From Allolobophora icterica (taxonomy: Eukaryota > Annelida > Clitellata > Crassiclitellata > Lumbricidae): a stretch of 64,000 bases of DNA. This document shows positions 22,335-33,683 of the stretch, in pieces. Below the pieces are notes generated by a model, which was not told the origin of the DNA, made no database searches, and worked only from the letters and a program-made list of their open reading frames with translations. Numbering within the stretch: position 1 is the first letter of the stretch; each line of letters starts with the position of its first letter. The translations under genes were made by a program, and so were the position numbers. The stretch lies in assembly GCA_963556255.1 (NCBI GenBank), contig OY744608.1, positions 34,001,798 through 34,065,797 on the forward strand, given 5' to 3'.

Positions 22335-22530
22335 CAGAAGCATAACTTTGGTCTAAAAAGTGGGGTACCAATTTCTTACATACAAGAAGCAAGGCTAAGG
22401 CTGCATCTCTGGGAAGGCACAATAATAAAATATTGATTGGCATTGTTCAAAAAGTGGAAGGTATGGTACCCCCAGTCAAAAAAGTAGGGGGTACATGTAC
22501 CCCTCGTGCCCGCCACAAATTACGCCTATG
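22335..22530 (+). mobile_element. hAT-type MITE, family C (copy 2)
   Basis: It starts cagaagcataac and ends attacgcctatg. Both flanks read tatcctag (22327-22334 and 22531-22538), a perfect 8-bp duplication. The whole element aligns with the reverse complement of 13626-13824. Confidence 0.9.
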
Positions 22531-22689
22531 TATCCTAGGTTTCGTTCCTATGCTTAAAATTTCTGGGTTAGGTACTGTATGCAAATAGAGACTGAGTGGC
22601 TACTTGTTCTGGTGGTTGTAAAGCATGTTTTGTCGGACCAACCAATGCTGAGTATTATGGCTTGTTCCACACGATTCAAGCATCCTGTG

Positions 22690-23120
22690 CTGCTGCTCGA
22701 TGCAGAGGCTGCGGTGGAAGCAGTGCAGCAGCCACAAACAATTGACGGATGATTGCGCTGGGTCTGTTTTCCGTGTGCGGTCCGATCTTCAGGCGCCGAG
22801 GCATTCAAGGAGGAGAAGCCGCCAGCCGAGTCCTCCGAGGCAAACGCTGGACACGTCCATCTAATTGTAGTGTTGATGGTTTAGGTGCATTATGGGACAG
22901 ATGTGCGGCAGACTGACTACATGATGTGCCGTGTTTTTCACACCCTACATAATGGCTACCATTCAGCCCCAACCGGGTCTTTCACGGCTACAGACCGAGT
23001 CTTGCGGTTTATGGTTCGTAAGAGATGCTGGTCTGAACCATGTTGATTAGCGGACAGCGACATCTCGATAGGAAACAAACAGACAATAATTTTTCGTGGA
23101 AGTTTTTGTGATTTGGCGGA
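22690..23120. promoter_or_regulatory. CpG-containing intronic island
   Basis: A GC-richer, repeat-poor block with no coding signature, bounded by AT-rich DNA. It is a candidate regulatory element on composition only. Confidence 0.2.
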
Positions 23121-26100
23121 ATTTCGTCACGTGGTGATCTCTGTTATGAGCTGATGAGTGTTGTGTTGCTGCAGTCACTCGGGATAATCAGATTATGTGG
23201 GTGAGACTTCTGCCCTAAGTGGTGCATATCGTGCACAATTACATGTACATCTGTTACTACTACTTAGGACATGAATGAGACACAAATTCTGAACGCAGGG
23301 TTGTTTTGTTGCAAGTCAGGCAAACGACACCAAACAAATGTGTGTTTACAGCTTGCCTTTGGCAATCATACGTTGTGCGCATTCGGATCCGAAGACTTTG
23401 AATGCACAATCATTCTGGTTGTATCACTGCTGTGTATTTAGATCATATCTTGCCTTTGGCGGTTACACTGTGTCCAGGAGCTCAGTTGCATAGTTAGTGG
23501 AGGGCAATTGTGCCATAGTCTCCCTCACCTGATAGTAGTATTTGTTGTTGAACAATAACCTAAGACTGGGTCCCAGTTTCTGGCAGCTTCATCCAATGCA
23601 ATTCACTGTGTGAAGTACTCCATTTATATACTCCATCCAAGAACAAACAAAGCCATTCTGATGTTTGACTGACGATTCCTTGGGAGGTTTTGAGTGGGTC
23701 AGTAAGTCTTTATGGCCAACCAAGCTGAATTCTGCACTTACATCCAGGATAGCAAGCAGCCTGATGATGCGTACAGCATCGACAGTTTCACGACAGTTGG
23801 TGACAAGCCAAGTCATTTATAAGATGGTAACTATCTCGTTGAATGACCTGTCATGAAGCCAGACTGCGCTCTGGTATGAAGTTGAATGATTCCATGAGAT
23901 GAACATAATGTTGTACATGGGCAGTTGTTCATGTCATCCGGTTCCATGCCTGGATTTTAAGAGCTCGGCGTATTATGGCTCACAGACCATCCAGTGAAAC
24001 ACTGCAGAGCCAAACTAGGAAAAGAAGCAGCTAACTGATAACCTCTTGTAGAAGGCAATGTCAGAATGGGGTTTCAGCATACCCAATTTTGATGGATAAC
24101 AATCTTAGCTCAGCTTCTGTCACCTTTAGAAACTCATCTGTGTGACATTGGGTTGCGGAGCATGTTAGTTGAGTTGAGTTCCTCAACGAAACTCTACAAT
24201 TTTCTTTGTCAGGTGGCACAGGAAGTCCTCAGCAGGGAACTATTGACTCTGTAGGCTACTAAAACGGCCTAGAATCATGAAAAAATTGTTCCAATATGAC
24301 CAGCTGTCTTTTGAGTCAGACTAAGGATACTCTTTGTCTTGGTAGGAGTGTTTTCCCTGCACAGAGGCCAATTCCTCTTGCTCTGATCTTTTTCTGACCA
24401 AGTCCCTCTGGTGTAGATCTTCTCACATGCCTAGCTGGTTAGAGCAGTGGTGTACACTTTGATTTGAACTACTGAGTAGTTACATTGTATGTAATGAGAG
24501 CTGATCGTATATGTCGATCAAGCATTGTTTTGTAGACATGGAACTTGTCAGCTGACAACAGATCAGCTTCTGCAAGTAATTTTCCAATGGCACATCTGGA
24601 TTGTCTAATGATCCAGACGGTGTCCGAAGAGAATGCAGAGCAACAGTCCACCCCACAGAGACCATGCAGACTGGAAACTGGAAATGGCAGGTGTTAGTAA
24701 CATGCACCAGAGGGACTTCATAAATCATACATTGTATGATGTCTTCGGTCAAGACGTTTCTTGACATGTTCAGTTTCTCAGTTTTGAGTGCATATGGTTT
24801 ATCATTGATGAACAGCATGTGTGATGAAGGATGAATATGTTTCTATCCACGTCACATGGTAGTGTAAATTATACAACTTCAGTAGCAGAGTGTCCTGTCT
24901 ACTTGAAAAGTTTGAAGTAAAAGTGGTTACTGTCTTTTTGCTATGTTGAACCCTAGACTTTTAGAACTGTACATTTATTGTACACATTTTATAAATATTG
25001 TATAAATTGGTGCAAGATTATACTTAGTTCAACCAAGTACAAAGTGGGGAACTTTCTGTGGTATCCTCACAACAGGTTGGCCATGTAGTTATGAGTTATT
25101 CATTTTGATTAAAAATATATTCAGCTGATGTTCATATGATGGCATGGAGTTGACTTTTAACAAGGGTGTCGAACAGAGAATGCACCACTGGTACACAACT
25201 GAGATTGAAAACCCAGATTTCCTACCGAGTTAATGCAAGATTTCACTGTGCACTGTAATTGTCCTTGACTTGCCGTGCGGAGTTTCATAGAGGCATCAGG
25301 AACCTCGGTAGAGAAGAAATTTGTTTGTATTTGTGACCTTTTGAAGCTTTGAATCAATCGAGCTTCAAGTCGTAGACTGACCAGATTGGTAGTGAAGCTG
25401 TACCTTGAGAAAAGACACATATCTTTGAAGTCTCTGTTATGTTCATTTAAATTAGCTATTCAAATACGACAGTACTTTGTCACCAATAGCACAAATTCTA
25501 CACACATAACTTTGTATTTCATAATCATCATTTATCACTCATCAGCTATAATTATCAGCGTCATATGTAACTCAAACTTTGAACTAAGCAGTGTTGTAAG
25601 CACAAGAACTATCTCTAAATCATCTTTGTGCGCTTGTCCAACATTTTATTTGGTACTTTTGTACTCATCTCAACAGAAGTAGGCCATGTTATCAAGACTT
25701 GTCTAGGCATGGCTATGACTCATTGAAACATAAAAGCTTGTCTTTTTTCCCAAATGAGTTCCCATGAGATAAAATGATGTCACACAGACCCTGCAGGCAC
25801 ATGATCAATGTGTGGCAGCTAGACACACCCAGCAACAGCAGGCTTGTGATCAGTTTTTTGCAGCCTGATGCATCCAGCAATTTGACACAGGTGTGCCCAA
25901 GCATATCAACAACTCACTGATGTTATTTCACGGAAAATTGTGATCCCAATGCATGCTTAAATCTTGCTGGCTCTTCTGCAAGCAAAGAAGATCACAGTTT
26001 GCTACTGAGAAGACAGGACAATTGGTGGATATCAGATAAACCAAAATGAATCTCAAATAGGGTTTTAAGTTTTTTTTTTAGTCTTTGTAATGTCTTTGTA

Positions 26101-26970
26101 ATGTCCACTGCAGCCAATAGGATGTGAGTTCTCAAAAGTTGTTTTACAAATGGTCAGTAATACATATTGTTAATGGATGCCATCTACTAGTAGCCAATAT
26201 GGTTAAAGTAGGCTAATGCATGGGTCTTTAGGCTGTTGTCTAGTGGTTCCTGTCAGGGCAGGAGAAAAAATCAATTTTCATTCATGGTTACAATTCACAT
26301 AAAATTAAATGCAAGCCGTGTTACCTTATTCCAGAACTTTGACAGATAGGAATCTGCATTAAGATTTTGTCCTGTTTTGGATTTAAACTTTTGGCAGCAT
26401 TGAAGAAACCTTGGTCTTTTATATTACAGAGTCTTGCTTCTGAACATCGATAAGTTCGCAATAAACTGTAATAATCATGTTTTAAATAAAGCAAGAAAAG
26501 TACAATCAAATGTAATAATGTGGAATTACATGTACATGTAACAAATGAGTGAATATGGTCATTTTTATTTCTTTGGTGGCATTTTTACCAAGTGGTAAGG
26601 GTCAGCCCAGTCACTGGAGTATCGGAATTGTATTTCAGTGCATAATACACCTATAGCAGAAGTAAAATTGTTGCATAGATCAAATTTATGCATTTTGTGA
26701 CCACATTAGTAGGTGATTTGGTCAAAGGTGAAGCATAATGTGAATGGCAAGTTGTGCAGTGCACTGGTCCATCATATGGCCAGTGGGTTAGACTATTCAG
26801 TAGTTGGCAGCAGACCACTTGCTTTGTTATGTTGTTTCATTATACATCTATTTGTATTCATTTTGAAAGCAGGATTTTTCAACACAACCCCTATGATTCA
26901 GAAATGTCACAGATTGTGGAAACAAAAGGAATTAAAATCTGATACAAGAAGAATTTCTTAAGCTGTAGAT
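23121..26970. other. Long non-coding stretch
   Basis: No exon with convincing splice sites and codon structure, no tandem array and no transposon ends could be found. Open frames are scattered on both strands and all are short (112 codons at most). Confidence 0.4.
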
Positions 26971-27846
26971 CAGGCATGGGCAACTTCTTTTAACAGAGGG
27001 CCGCCCTAAGATTTTAAGGGCAGCTCAGGGGCCGCATGCCAATCGCGGGCTAATTTTTGCAGATTCATTTGCCCAAGAAAATAAGACAATATTAATTTTA
27101 TTCAAACTATAACTATTGCGATATAACCATTACGGTTATATTCATGTTAGACTAAATGAAGATAATTTTTATGATGAAAATATAGTTAATTAATTATTCT
27201 AATTACCTACAGTCCTACACTACAATAAAATATTATATATGTTATGTTTCTTCAGTTAAAAAAATACATAAAACTGTTAGTGTACAATGCATCCATTTGC
27301 TTGGTGTGCTATATTTAATGATTAATGTGAAATCTGACGCTTCTTCTCAGGACACAATTTATCCAGTATGGTTGCTTTAATGTTCGAAGTGGCCATTCAA
27401 ATTCCATTGGAAAGATTAATTGTCATTTGATAGTCTGCATCTGCCTCTGCATTATGTTAGTTCCATCTTTGAGAAGAACTGTTCACAAATATAGGTGCAC
27501 ACGACCATACGACCATGCTTGGAAACAGTGCAACCATTATTAGGACATAAAATCTAAGTGAAGATGACTTCCAAAGTTTCGAACCTACCCACCCTGTAGT
27601 AATGTTTCATGCAGAAAGTAATTACATTGATGAATGAATAGTAAACTAGTTGACTAGACTAGAGGTCGGATTCTTAATAACTAAGAAACACATGTTTTAA
27701 TGTCGGCCTACGTACAGAGATCCAGACATTCATAGGGCCGGATAAAAGTGCCAGATACAATGCTAATATTAAAGACATGGCAAGGGCCGGTTGAAAAGTC
27801 CCCGGGGGCCGGATCCGGCCCGCGGGCCGTATGTTGCCCACCCCTG
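26971..27846. mobile_element. hAT-type element with ggccgc/ggcccgcgggcc subterminal motifs
   Basis: The left end caggcatgggcaac and right end gttgcccacccctg are inverted with two mismatches. A perfect 8-bp duplication ctgtagat flanks it (26963-26970 and 27847-27854). Sequences such as gagggccgccc and ggccggatccggcc close to the ends are typical of a widespread metazoan hAT group. The AT-rich interior has no transposase. Confidence 0.92.
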
Positions 27847-27892
27847 CTGTAGATATTTGAGAACATCTTGTTGAGAAATTGTCTAAAGACAA

Positions 27893-28040
27893 TATTGGTA
27901 ACAAATCTGAAGATAAAGAAAAGAAGATAAAGAAATCTGAAGATAAAGAAATTAAGATATAGAAATCTGAAGATAAAGCAACAAAGATAAAGAACTCTGA
28001 AGATAAAGAAAAGAAGATAAAGAAATCTGAAGATAAAGAC
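27893..28040. repeat. Purine-rich minisatellite (gaagataaagaaa)
   Basis: Units built from aaatctgaagataaagaaa alternate with aagaagataaag, with a combined period of about 30 bp. The minus strand reads as Phe/Ser/Leu-rich artefact frames. Confidence 0.85.
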
Positions 28041-28565
28041 ATGCATTTCTCTACGTGGCAGTTGGAGTTGGAAAGTTATGGACCATATTATTGATCTATA
28101 ACTACATAAATGGCAGACCATCCTTCATCCCATCTTAGGGGCTTCATACTGCAGAGGGTCATATTAATTTGCATATCTTCTTGTCTCTCATGCAAAGTAT
28201 ATACATGTTGTTGGTTTTGCTTGGCTCCTTTGAACAGTGTCTAACGTTTATGAATGGTGTGATGTCCAAATGTAGAGGATGATGACATTCGGTGTTTTTT
28301 TGGTTATGACAAATGCCTCTGTTGGCTGACAGTGTCAATTCGATCAAAGAAGGTTCAATTTCCAATACGCTTTCAGTTATCTTGAAACTACCGGTACAAT
28401 GGCCGTTTCAGCTCTGGTTTCACATGTGAAACTGGGAAAATGTTGCTTTTAGTCTTGCTGTCAACTGGTAGTGTACAAGATGTTGTCTGTGGCCTTTTTC
28501 GTTGTTCTGGTTTTGAATCAAGCTACAGCACATTATGTGAAATTGCCAGTCCAATGTTGAGTCAT
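28041..28565. other. Non-coding spacer
   Basis: Unique sequence between two tandem arrays. No recognisable gene or element. Confidence 0.4.
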
Positions 28566-28569
28566 TGTT

Positions 28570-29255
28570 GATTGCCTTTCCCTTTCCTGGTGATTACTTG
28601 TAAAGTAAGATTGTCTGTCCCTTTCCTGGTGATTAATTTTAAGGTGAGGTTGTCCCTATCCCGGTGATTATTTGTAAGGTAGGAGAGTATGTCCCTTTCC
28701 TTGTGATTAATTGTAAGGTGAGGTTCTGTTCCTTTCTGGTGATTAATTGTAAGGTAAGATTGTCTGTCCCTTTCCTGGTGATTAATTGTAAGGTGAGGTT
28801 CTGTTCCTTTCTGGTGATTAATTGTAAGGTAAGATTGTCTGTCCCTTTCCTGGTGATTAATTGTAAGGTGAGGTTCTGTCCCTTTCCTGGTGATTAATTG
28901 TAAGGTAAGATTGTCTGTCCCTTTCCTGGTGATTAATTGTAAGGTAAGATTGTCTGTCCCTTTCCTGGTGATTAATTGTAGGGTAAGATTGTCTGTCCCT
29001 TTCCTGGTGATTAATTGTAAGGTAGGAGAGTATGTCCCTTTCCTTGTGATTAATTGTAAGGTGAGGTTCTGTTCCTTTCTGGTGATTAATTGTAAGGTAA
29101 GATTGTCTGTCCCTTTCCTGGTGATTAATTGTAAGGTGAGGTTCTGTTCCTTTCTGGTGATTAATTGTAAGGTAAGATTGTCTGTCCCTTTCCTGGTGAT
29201 TAATTGTAAGGTGAGGTTTTCTATCTCTTTCCTTGTGATTAATTGTAAGGTAGTT
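28570..29255 (+). repeat. 36-39-bp minisatellite, about 18 units
   Basis: The unit is ccctttcctggtgattaatt followed by gtaaggtaagattgtctgt. The full unit is 39 bp (for example 28921 to 28960), and a shorter variant with gaggttctgttcctttctgg is about 36 bp. Each unit contains aaggtaaga or aaggtgagg, close to the consensus 5' splice site on the strand of the host exons. Both strands are stop-free in one frame for over 130 codons; these frames are artefacts. Confidence 0.95.
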
Positions 29256-29403
29256 TGTTATTATTTTAGCATAAGTCATGTATTATTATGGTAATCAAGG
29301 CACCACATTTAAGTATTTTATTACACTTGAGCATACGTAAGCAACAAAACGTTTTGTTGCAAGCTTTGCTGTTTGATTTGGTTAGGCATTTAGAAAAATC
29401 TAC

Positions 29404-29434
<31 letters not shown>

Positions 29435-29435
29435 G
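29404..29435. repeat. (ATCA)n microsatellite
   Basis: Eight caat(c) units followed by agtttattgatccacaaagc, a tail pattern often seen at the ends of retroposed repeats in antisense orientation. Confidence 0.85.
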
Positions 29436-30324
29436 TTTATTGATCCACAAAGCAAACGTGACAATATACAAGAAAATATAATTTAAATAGCCACTATGAT
29501 GCTGAAAAGGTTTGAAACATTAAGATATTCATGGGTTTAGAAGGCTATATCATGCTGTGAGTGGTCAATAGGAAGCCCTAAAAGGACCAGGGTCCCGCTA
29601 GTAAGGGCCCCCATTTACTTAACAAAACTCGACGACGGCATGGTTCCAACTTCAGGCCAATGTCATTTTCATGCTTGGCTTCATGCCCTAATTGACAAAT
29701 TCTGTATGTTAATTTGGCAATATTCCATATATTTGCGCATAAATGTATGCAAAACATTTGCACAAAGTTTTATTGGATTTTCATATTGTATATCATCTAT
29801 AAATATTTATGGTTATGCTGAATAACAGGAACGGTTTGATAATTAAAAGGATCGACAATATAATAAAAGAAAAATAATTATGACAAAGCATTTCTTGATA
29901 AAGCACAGTTTATGAGCAGCAAATTCAGGAAGCAGTATGGAAATTTGTTGTCTCAGACCAGTTGTGCCTCAGACCCTACCTATTACTTTGCACCCTCCAA
30001 TTGAAACATCTGGATCCACCCTCCATAGAGACTAGCAACTCACACTGAGCAAGTAAGTAAGTTAGAGGTAGAAAAATAATGATCAGAGTTTCACAGAGAA
30101 GCATATCCTGAACAAGGAAACATGAAAAGAAGCAGGGAAGGCGTTTAATTGCCAGCAGCTCCATCCTGAGATTGTTTTGCATGCTTGTTACTGCATTGGA
30201 AACTTGATCTGCTGGCCAACGACATAGCCATGGCAGCATTTCTTCTGTATGTGGAACATGGCCGCTTGAAGCACAGCCTCCCATATATGGAGCTGAGCAT
30301 CATGTGTGTGGAACATGGTGGCAT
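29436..30324. other. Non-coding spacer
   Basis: No gene recognised. The piece cagggtcccgctag near 29591 looks like a transposon end, but no partner end with a matching duplication was found. Confidence 0.4.
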
Positions 30325-30330
30325 TTTGTG

Positions 30331-31103
30331 CATGGAATGCAAGCAACGGCTGAACTGTCGCAGTGCATGGAATGCAAGCAACGGCTGATCTGTCGCAGTG
30401 CATGGAATGCAAGCAACGGCTGATCTGTCGCAGTGCATGGAAGGCAAGCAACGGCTGATCTGTCGCAGTGCATGGAAGGCAAGCAACGGCTGAACTGTCG
30501 CAGTGCATGGAATGCAAGCAACGGCTGATCTGTCGCAGTGCATGGAATGCAAGCAACGGCTGATCTGTCGCAGTGCATGGAAGGCAAGCAACGGCTGATC
30601 TGTCACAGTGCATGGAATGCAAGCAACGGCTGATCTGTCGCAGTGCATGGAATGCAAGCAATGGCTGATCTGTCACAGTGCATGGAATGCAAGCAATGGC
30701 TGATCTGTCGCAGTGCATGGAACTCAAGCAACGGCTGATCTGTCGCAGTGCATGGAACGCAAGCAACGGCTGATCTGTCGCAGTGCATGGAACGCAAGCA
30801 ACGGCTGATCTGTCGCAGTGCATGGAACGCAAGCAACGGCTGATCTGTCGCAGTGCATGGAACGCAAGCAACGGCTGATCTGTCGCAGTGCATGGAATGC
30901 AAGCAACGGCTGATCTGTCGCAGTGCATGGAACGCAAGCAACGGCTGATCTGTCGCAGTGCATGGAACGCAAGCAACGGCTGATCTGTCACAGTGCATGG
31001 AACGCAAGCAACGGCTGATCTGTCGCAGTGCATGGAACGCAAGCAACGGCTGATCTGTCGCAGTGCATGGAACGCAAGCAAAGGCTGATCTGTCACAGTG
31101 TTC
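30331..31103. repeat. 35-bp satellite A, about 22 units
   Basis: The unit is cagtgcatggaacgcaagca followed by acggctgatctgtcg, with an exact 35-bp period (30361 to 30396). Variants swap aacgc, aatgc and aaggc. The unit has no stop in any minus-strand frame and its length is not a multiple of three, so all three minus frames stay open, the longest for 305 codons. This explains the overlapping Cys/His-rich frames without a gene. Confidence 0.97.
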
Positions 31104-31607
31104 ACTGTTGTTTGCTTCTGATCGTGGTTTCTGACAGAGACGGTTATTTTGGTATTGGCTACTTAGGCTGCAAGACATGTTGGGTCATGTCACTGTTAGA
31201 CATGCTGCAATTATGATCAGGTCTCGTGGCTTCCAAATACTTATTTTGTGATGTGCCATCTGGCTTTCTGGAGCTGCTTTGCACTTATGGTTTCTATTAT
31301 GTTTCTGTAATGGTGTATTTTCTAAATTAATATTTCTCATGCCTGTGTGTTTCTCTACATTCAGTATGTATGTGTGTGATTGTAATTGTAATTAGTAACT
31401 TCTACTGTGCCGGTGTCTAATGCACAAGGCATCAACCGATGGCACACCAAAACCAAGCTGTAATCAGGTCAAAATCCAGAAGGTCAGTCCGTAAGACAGA
31501 GACGCAGCCTATGGTAGTAAGCAATTTTAAAGAGGTAAGTTTTAAGTTGAGAACGAAATGACACAAATGACTGAGCAGCGTGCAGGGTATCATATATCTT
31601 AAGTCAC
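31104..31607. other. Spacer with an interspersed repeat
   Basis: Positions 31390-31530 (ttagtaacttctactgtgcc, then aatgcacaaggcatcaacc) match 59080-59200 with moderate divergence. The repeat family is dispersed in the genome. No gene is recognised. Confidence 0.5.
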
Positions 31608-31610
31608 ACT

Positions 31611-32206
31611 ATCACAAAATATGCCGATGTGACCTAGCCATCAGTATCACAAAATATCCCAATGTGACCTAGCCATCAGTATCACAAAATCTGCCGATGT
31701 GACCTAGCCATCAGTATCACAAAATATCCCGATGTGACCTAGCCATCAGTATCACAAAATATCCCGATGTGACCTAGCCATCAGTATCACAAAATATCCC
31801 GATGTGACCTAGCCATCAGTATCACAAAATCTGCCGATGTGACCTAGCCATCAGTATCACAAAATATCCCGATGTGACCTAGCCATCAGTATCACAAAAT
31901 ATCCCGATGTGACCTAGCCATCAGTATCACAAAATATCCCGATGTGACCTAGCCATCAGTATCACAAAATATCCCGATGTGACCTAACCATCAGTATCAC
32001 AAAATATCCCGATGTGACCTAACCATCAGTATCACAAAATATCCCGATGTGACCTAGCCATCAGTATCACAAAATCTGCCGATGTGACCTAGCCATCAGT
32101 ATCACAAAATATCCCGATGTGACCTAGCCATCAGTATCACAAAATATCCCGATGTGACCTAACCATCAGTATCACAAAATATCCCGATGTGACCTAGCCA
32201 TCAGTA
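31611..32206. repeat. 35-bp satellite B, about 17 units
   Basis: The unit is atcacaaaatatcccgatgt followed by gacctagccatcagt, with an exact 35-bp period (31611 to 31646). The main variants are tctgcc for tatccc and aacc for agcc. It shares its period but no obvious sequence with satellite A 500 bp upstream. Confidence 0.97.
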
Positions 32207-32429
32207 TTATTCCAGATAGCAGGGGTTTGGTATGGTATAAAAGGGTTTTGAACTTGTTTGTGGTAAACGAACTGTGACTGAGTTTAAGAAGCGTGGAGTG
32301 ATGAAGGAGGAGCTTAGATGTGAGAAGAACAAGAACTAAGTAGGGAAATAGGTGTAAAAATAAACTTATGATTCAAGACTGTGAAGTTATAAATAGAATT
32401 GTGTTTTTAATAAAGAGATTACATGAAAC

Positions 32430-32520
32430 CGATGTCGTGATCTTGAGACACACCTCTTCCGATCTTTTATGGCCTTTGTGAAGTACTTTAAAGATGCTAT
32501 ATAAATTGCTTGATGCATAA
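32430..32520 (+). repeat. LINE 3'-end scrap, sense
   Basis: The sequence gagacacacctcttccgatc encodes an ETHLFRSF-like peptide, and tttaaagatgctatataaat follows. This pairing is typical of the C-terminus and 3' end of CR1/L2-like LINEs. Only the tail remains. Confidence 0.5.
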
Positions 32521-32635
32521 ATTCATTTGTATATTTCTGCTAATGTGTTCTTTACAGTTTTCAAATATAAATGCAGATAGAACAAAATGAGAATGACGAG
32601 AAAGACAGGAACAGGAAATTAAGTCAGTCAGACAA

Positions 32636-32701
32636 AGAGGCGGACAAGACAGAGACAAACAAAGACAGACAGATGGAAGGACAGACAGACACAGAGGCAG
32701 A

Positions 32702-32740
<39 letters not shown>

Positions 32741-32741
32741 C
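32636..32741. repeat. (CAGA)n microsatellite
   Basis: Imperfect cagacaga run, most regular at 32700-32740. Confidence 0.93.
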
Positions 32742-33605
32742 CAGGAGTAAAGAATCAATAAGCTGCACATGGTGGGGAACAGCAAGGGAGTTCGATTGGA
32801 AGATAATCACATTTTAAATGTGCATTTAAATTATAACAATCAATTTCTAAATGAATACTAATGGCTGTATCCATGAAACTAATTCTTCTTTGCAGGCATT
32901 CTCGACTACCATTTTTCGTGTCATGAGACGTCACTGCACCCCAATCTACCAATGCACTCACCAGTCACATCTGATGTGTGAATGGCAACAACGGTCACTG
33001 CCATAAACCGAATATTCAGTCACCAGTTGGCACATATCTTGTCTGAATAGACTACCTGACAGGTTGCTATGACAGTGCCATGCGTTTTGTTTCCAGTATC
33101 GATCTTTACACGGTTGATTTGCTCGAAAAAAATAGTGCAATGAGTCACTCGATGTGGTGCAGACTTTGTGCGTGTTTGCTGATGCATAGGAATCCGGAGG
33201 GATTCTGTAATGACAGGACTGTCAGAGCAAAACGTTGCTTGATTGGTGAGGTTAAAAGGATGTGAAGATATATATACAAAGCTTTCAGTTTATCATCTTG
33301 TGTGATGTAAACAGGACTGTGGAAAAACTGAATCTTTCACAAGAGCACAAAAACATTATTTACCAGAACTTGATTTCTGCAGAAGTCATGTCAGTGTTAC
33401 GTCTTAAAGAGACGAGAGCTGACTTGAGCAGAATTTCAGTTTCATAAATTTATGTTGTGCTATAAGCTCCATGATTTAGAGACTCAGTGTACAACGATGA
33501 GTAAAAATGAACGAAGCGAGAATCTAAAGATTGAAATAAAAATATGATCTCATCCACCAGACCGATGATGGTTGATTTGATTATTTGCTGAACATTATTA
33601 GATCA
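32742..33605. other. Non-coding stretch upstream of the large exon
   Basis: No exon recognised. It includes a GC-richer patch at about 32900-33250. If the exon at 33684 is a first exon, this stretch should contain its promoter, but no strong core-promoter motif is evident. Confidence 0.35.
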
Positions 33606-33665
33606 TAGTGCTGTTCACTCTGCTACTTTTATAATATATGGGTTAATTCCAAGCAGAATTTCTGC

Positions 33666-33672
33666 TATAAAA
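33666..33672 (+). promoter_or_regulatory. TATA-like word before the large exon
   Basis: The word tataaaa lies 12 bases before the first ATG of the open exon. If it were a working TATA box, transcription would start near 33695 and translation would use a later in-frame ATG such as Met12 (33717) or Met25. It may equally be chance in AT-rich DNA. Confidence 0.15.
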
Positions 33673-33683
33673 CAATCGTCAGA

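Noticed and set aside
28664..29294. Paired 134- and 140-codon frames on opposite strands
   Set aside because: Artefact of the 36-39-bp minisatellite.
29580..29860. hAT-like element starting at ccagggtcccgctag with taaaagga flanks
   Set aside because: A possible 8-bp flank match exists, but the proposed right end lacks an inverted repeat, so the match is probably chance.
30145..31178. Cys/His-rich minus-strand frames up to 305 codons as a zinc-finger-like gene
   Set aside because: All three minus frames are open because the 35-bp unit lacks stops; Cys spacing follows the DNA period and not a finger consensus.
30331..32206. CRISPR-like array
   Set aside because: Units are directly contiguous 35-bp tandem repeats without unique spacers, in an animal genome.
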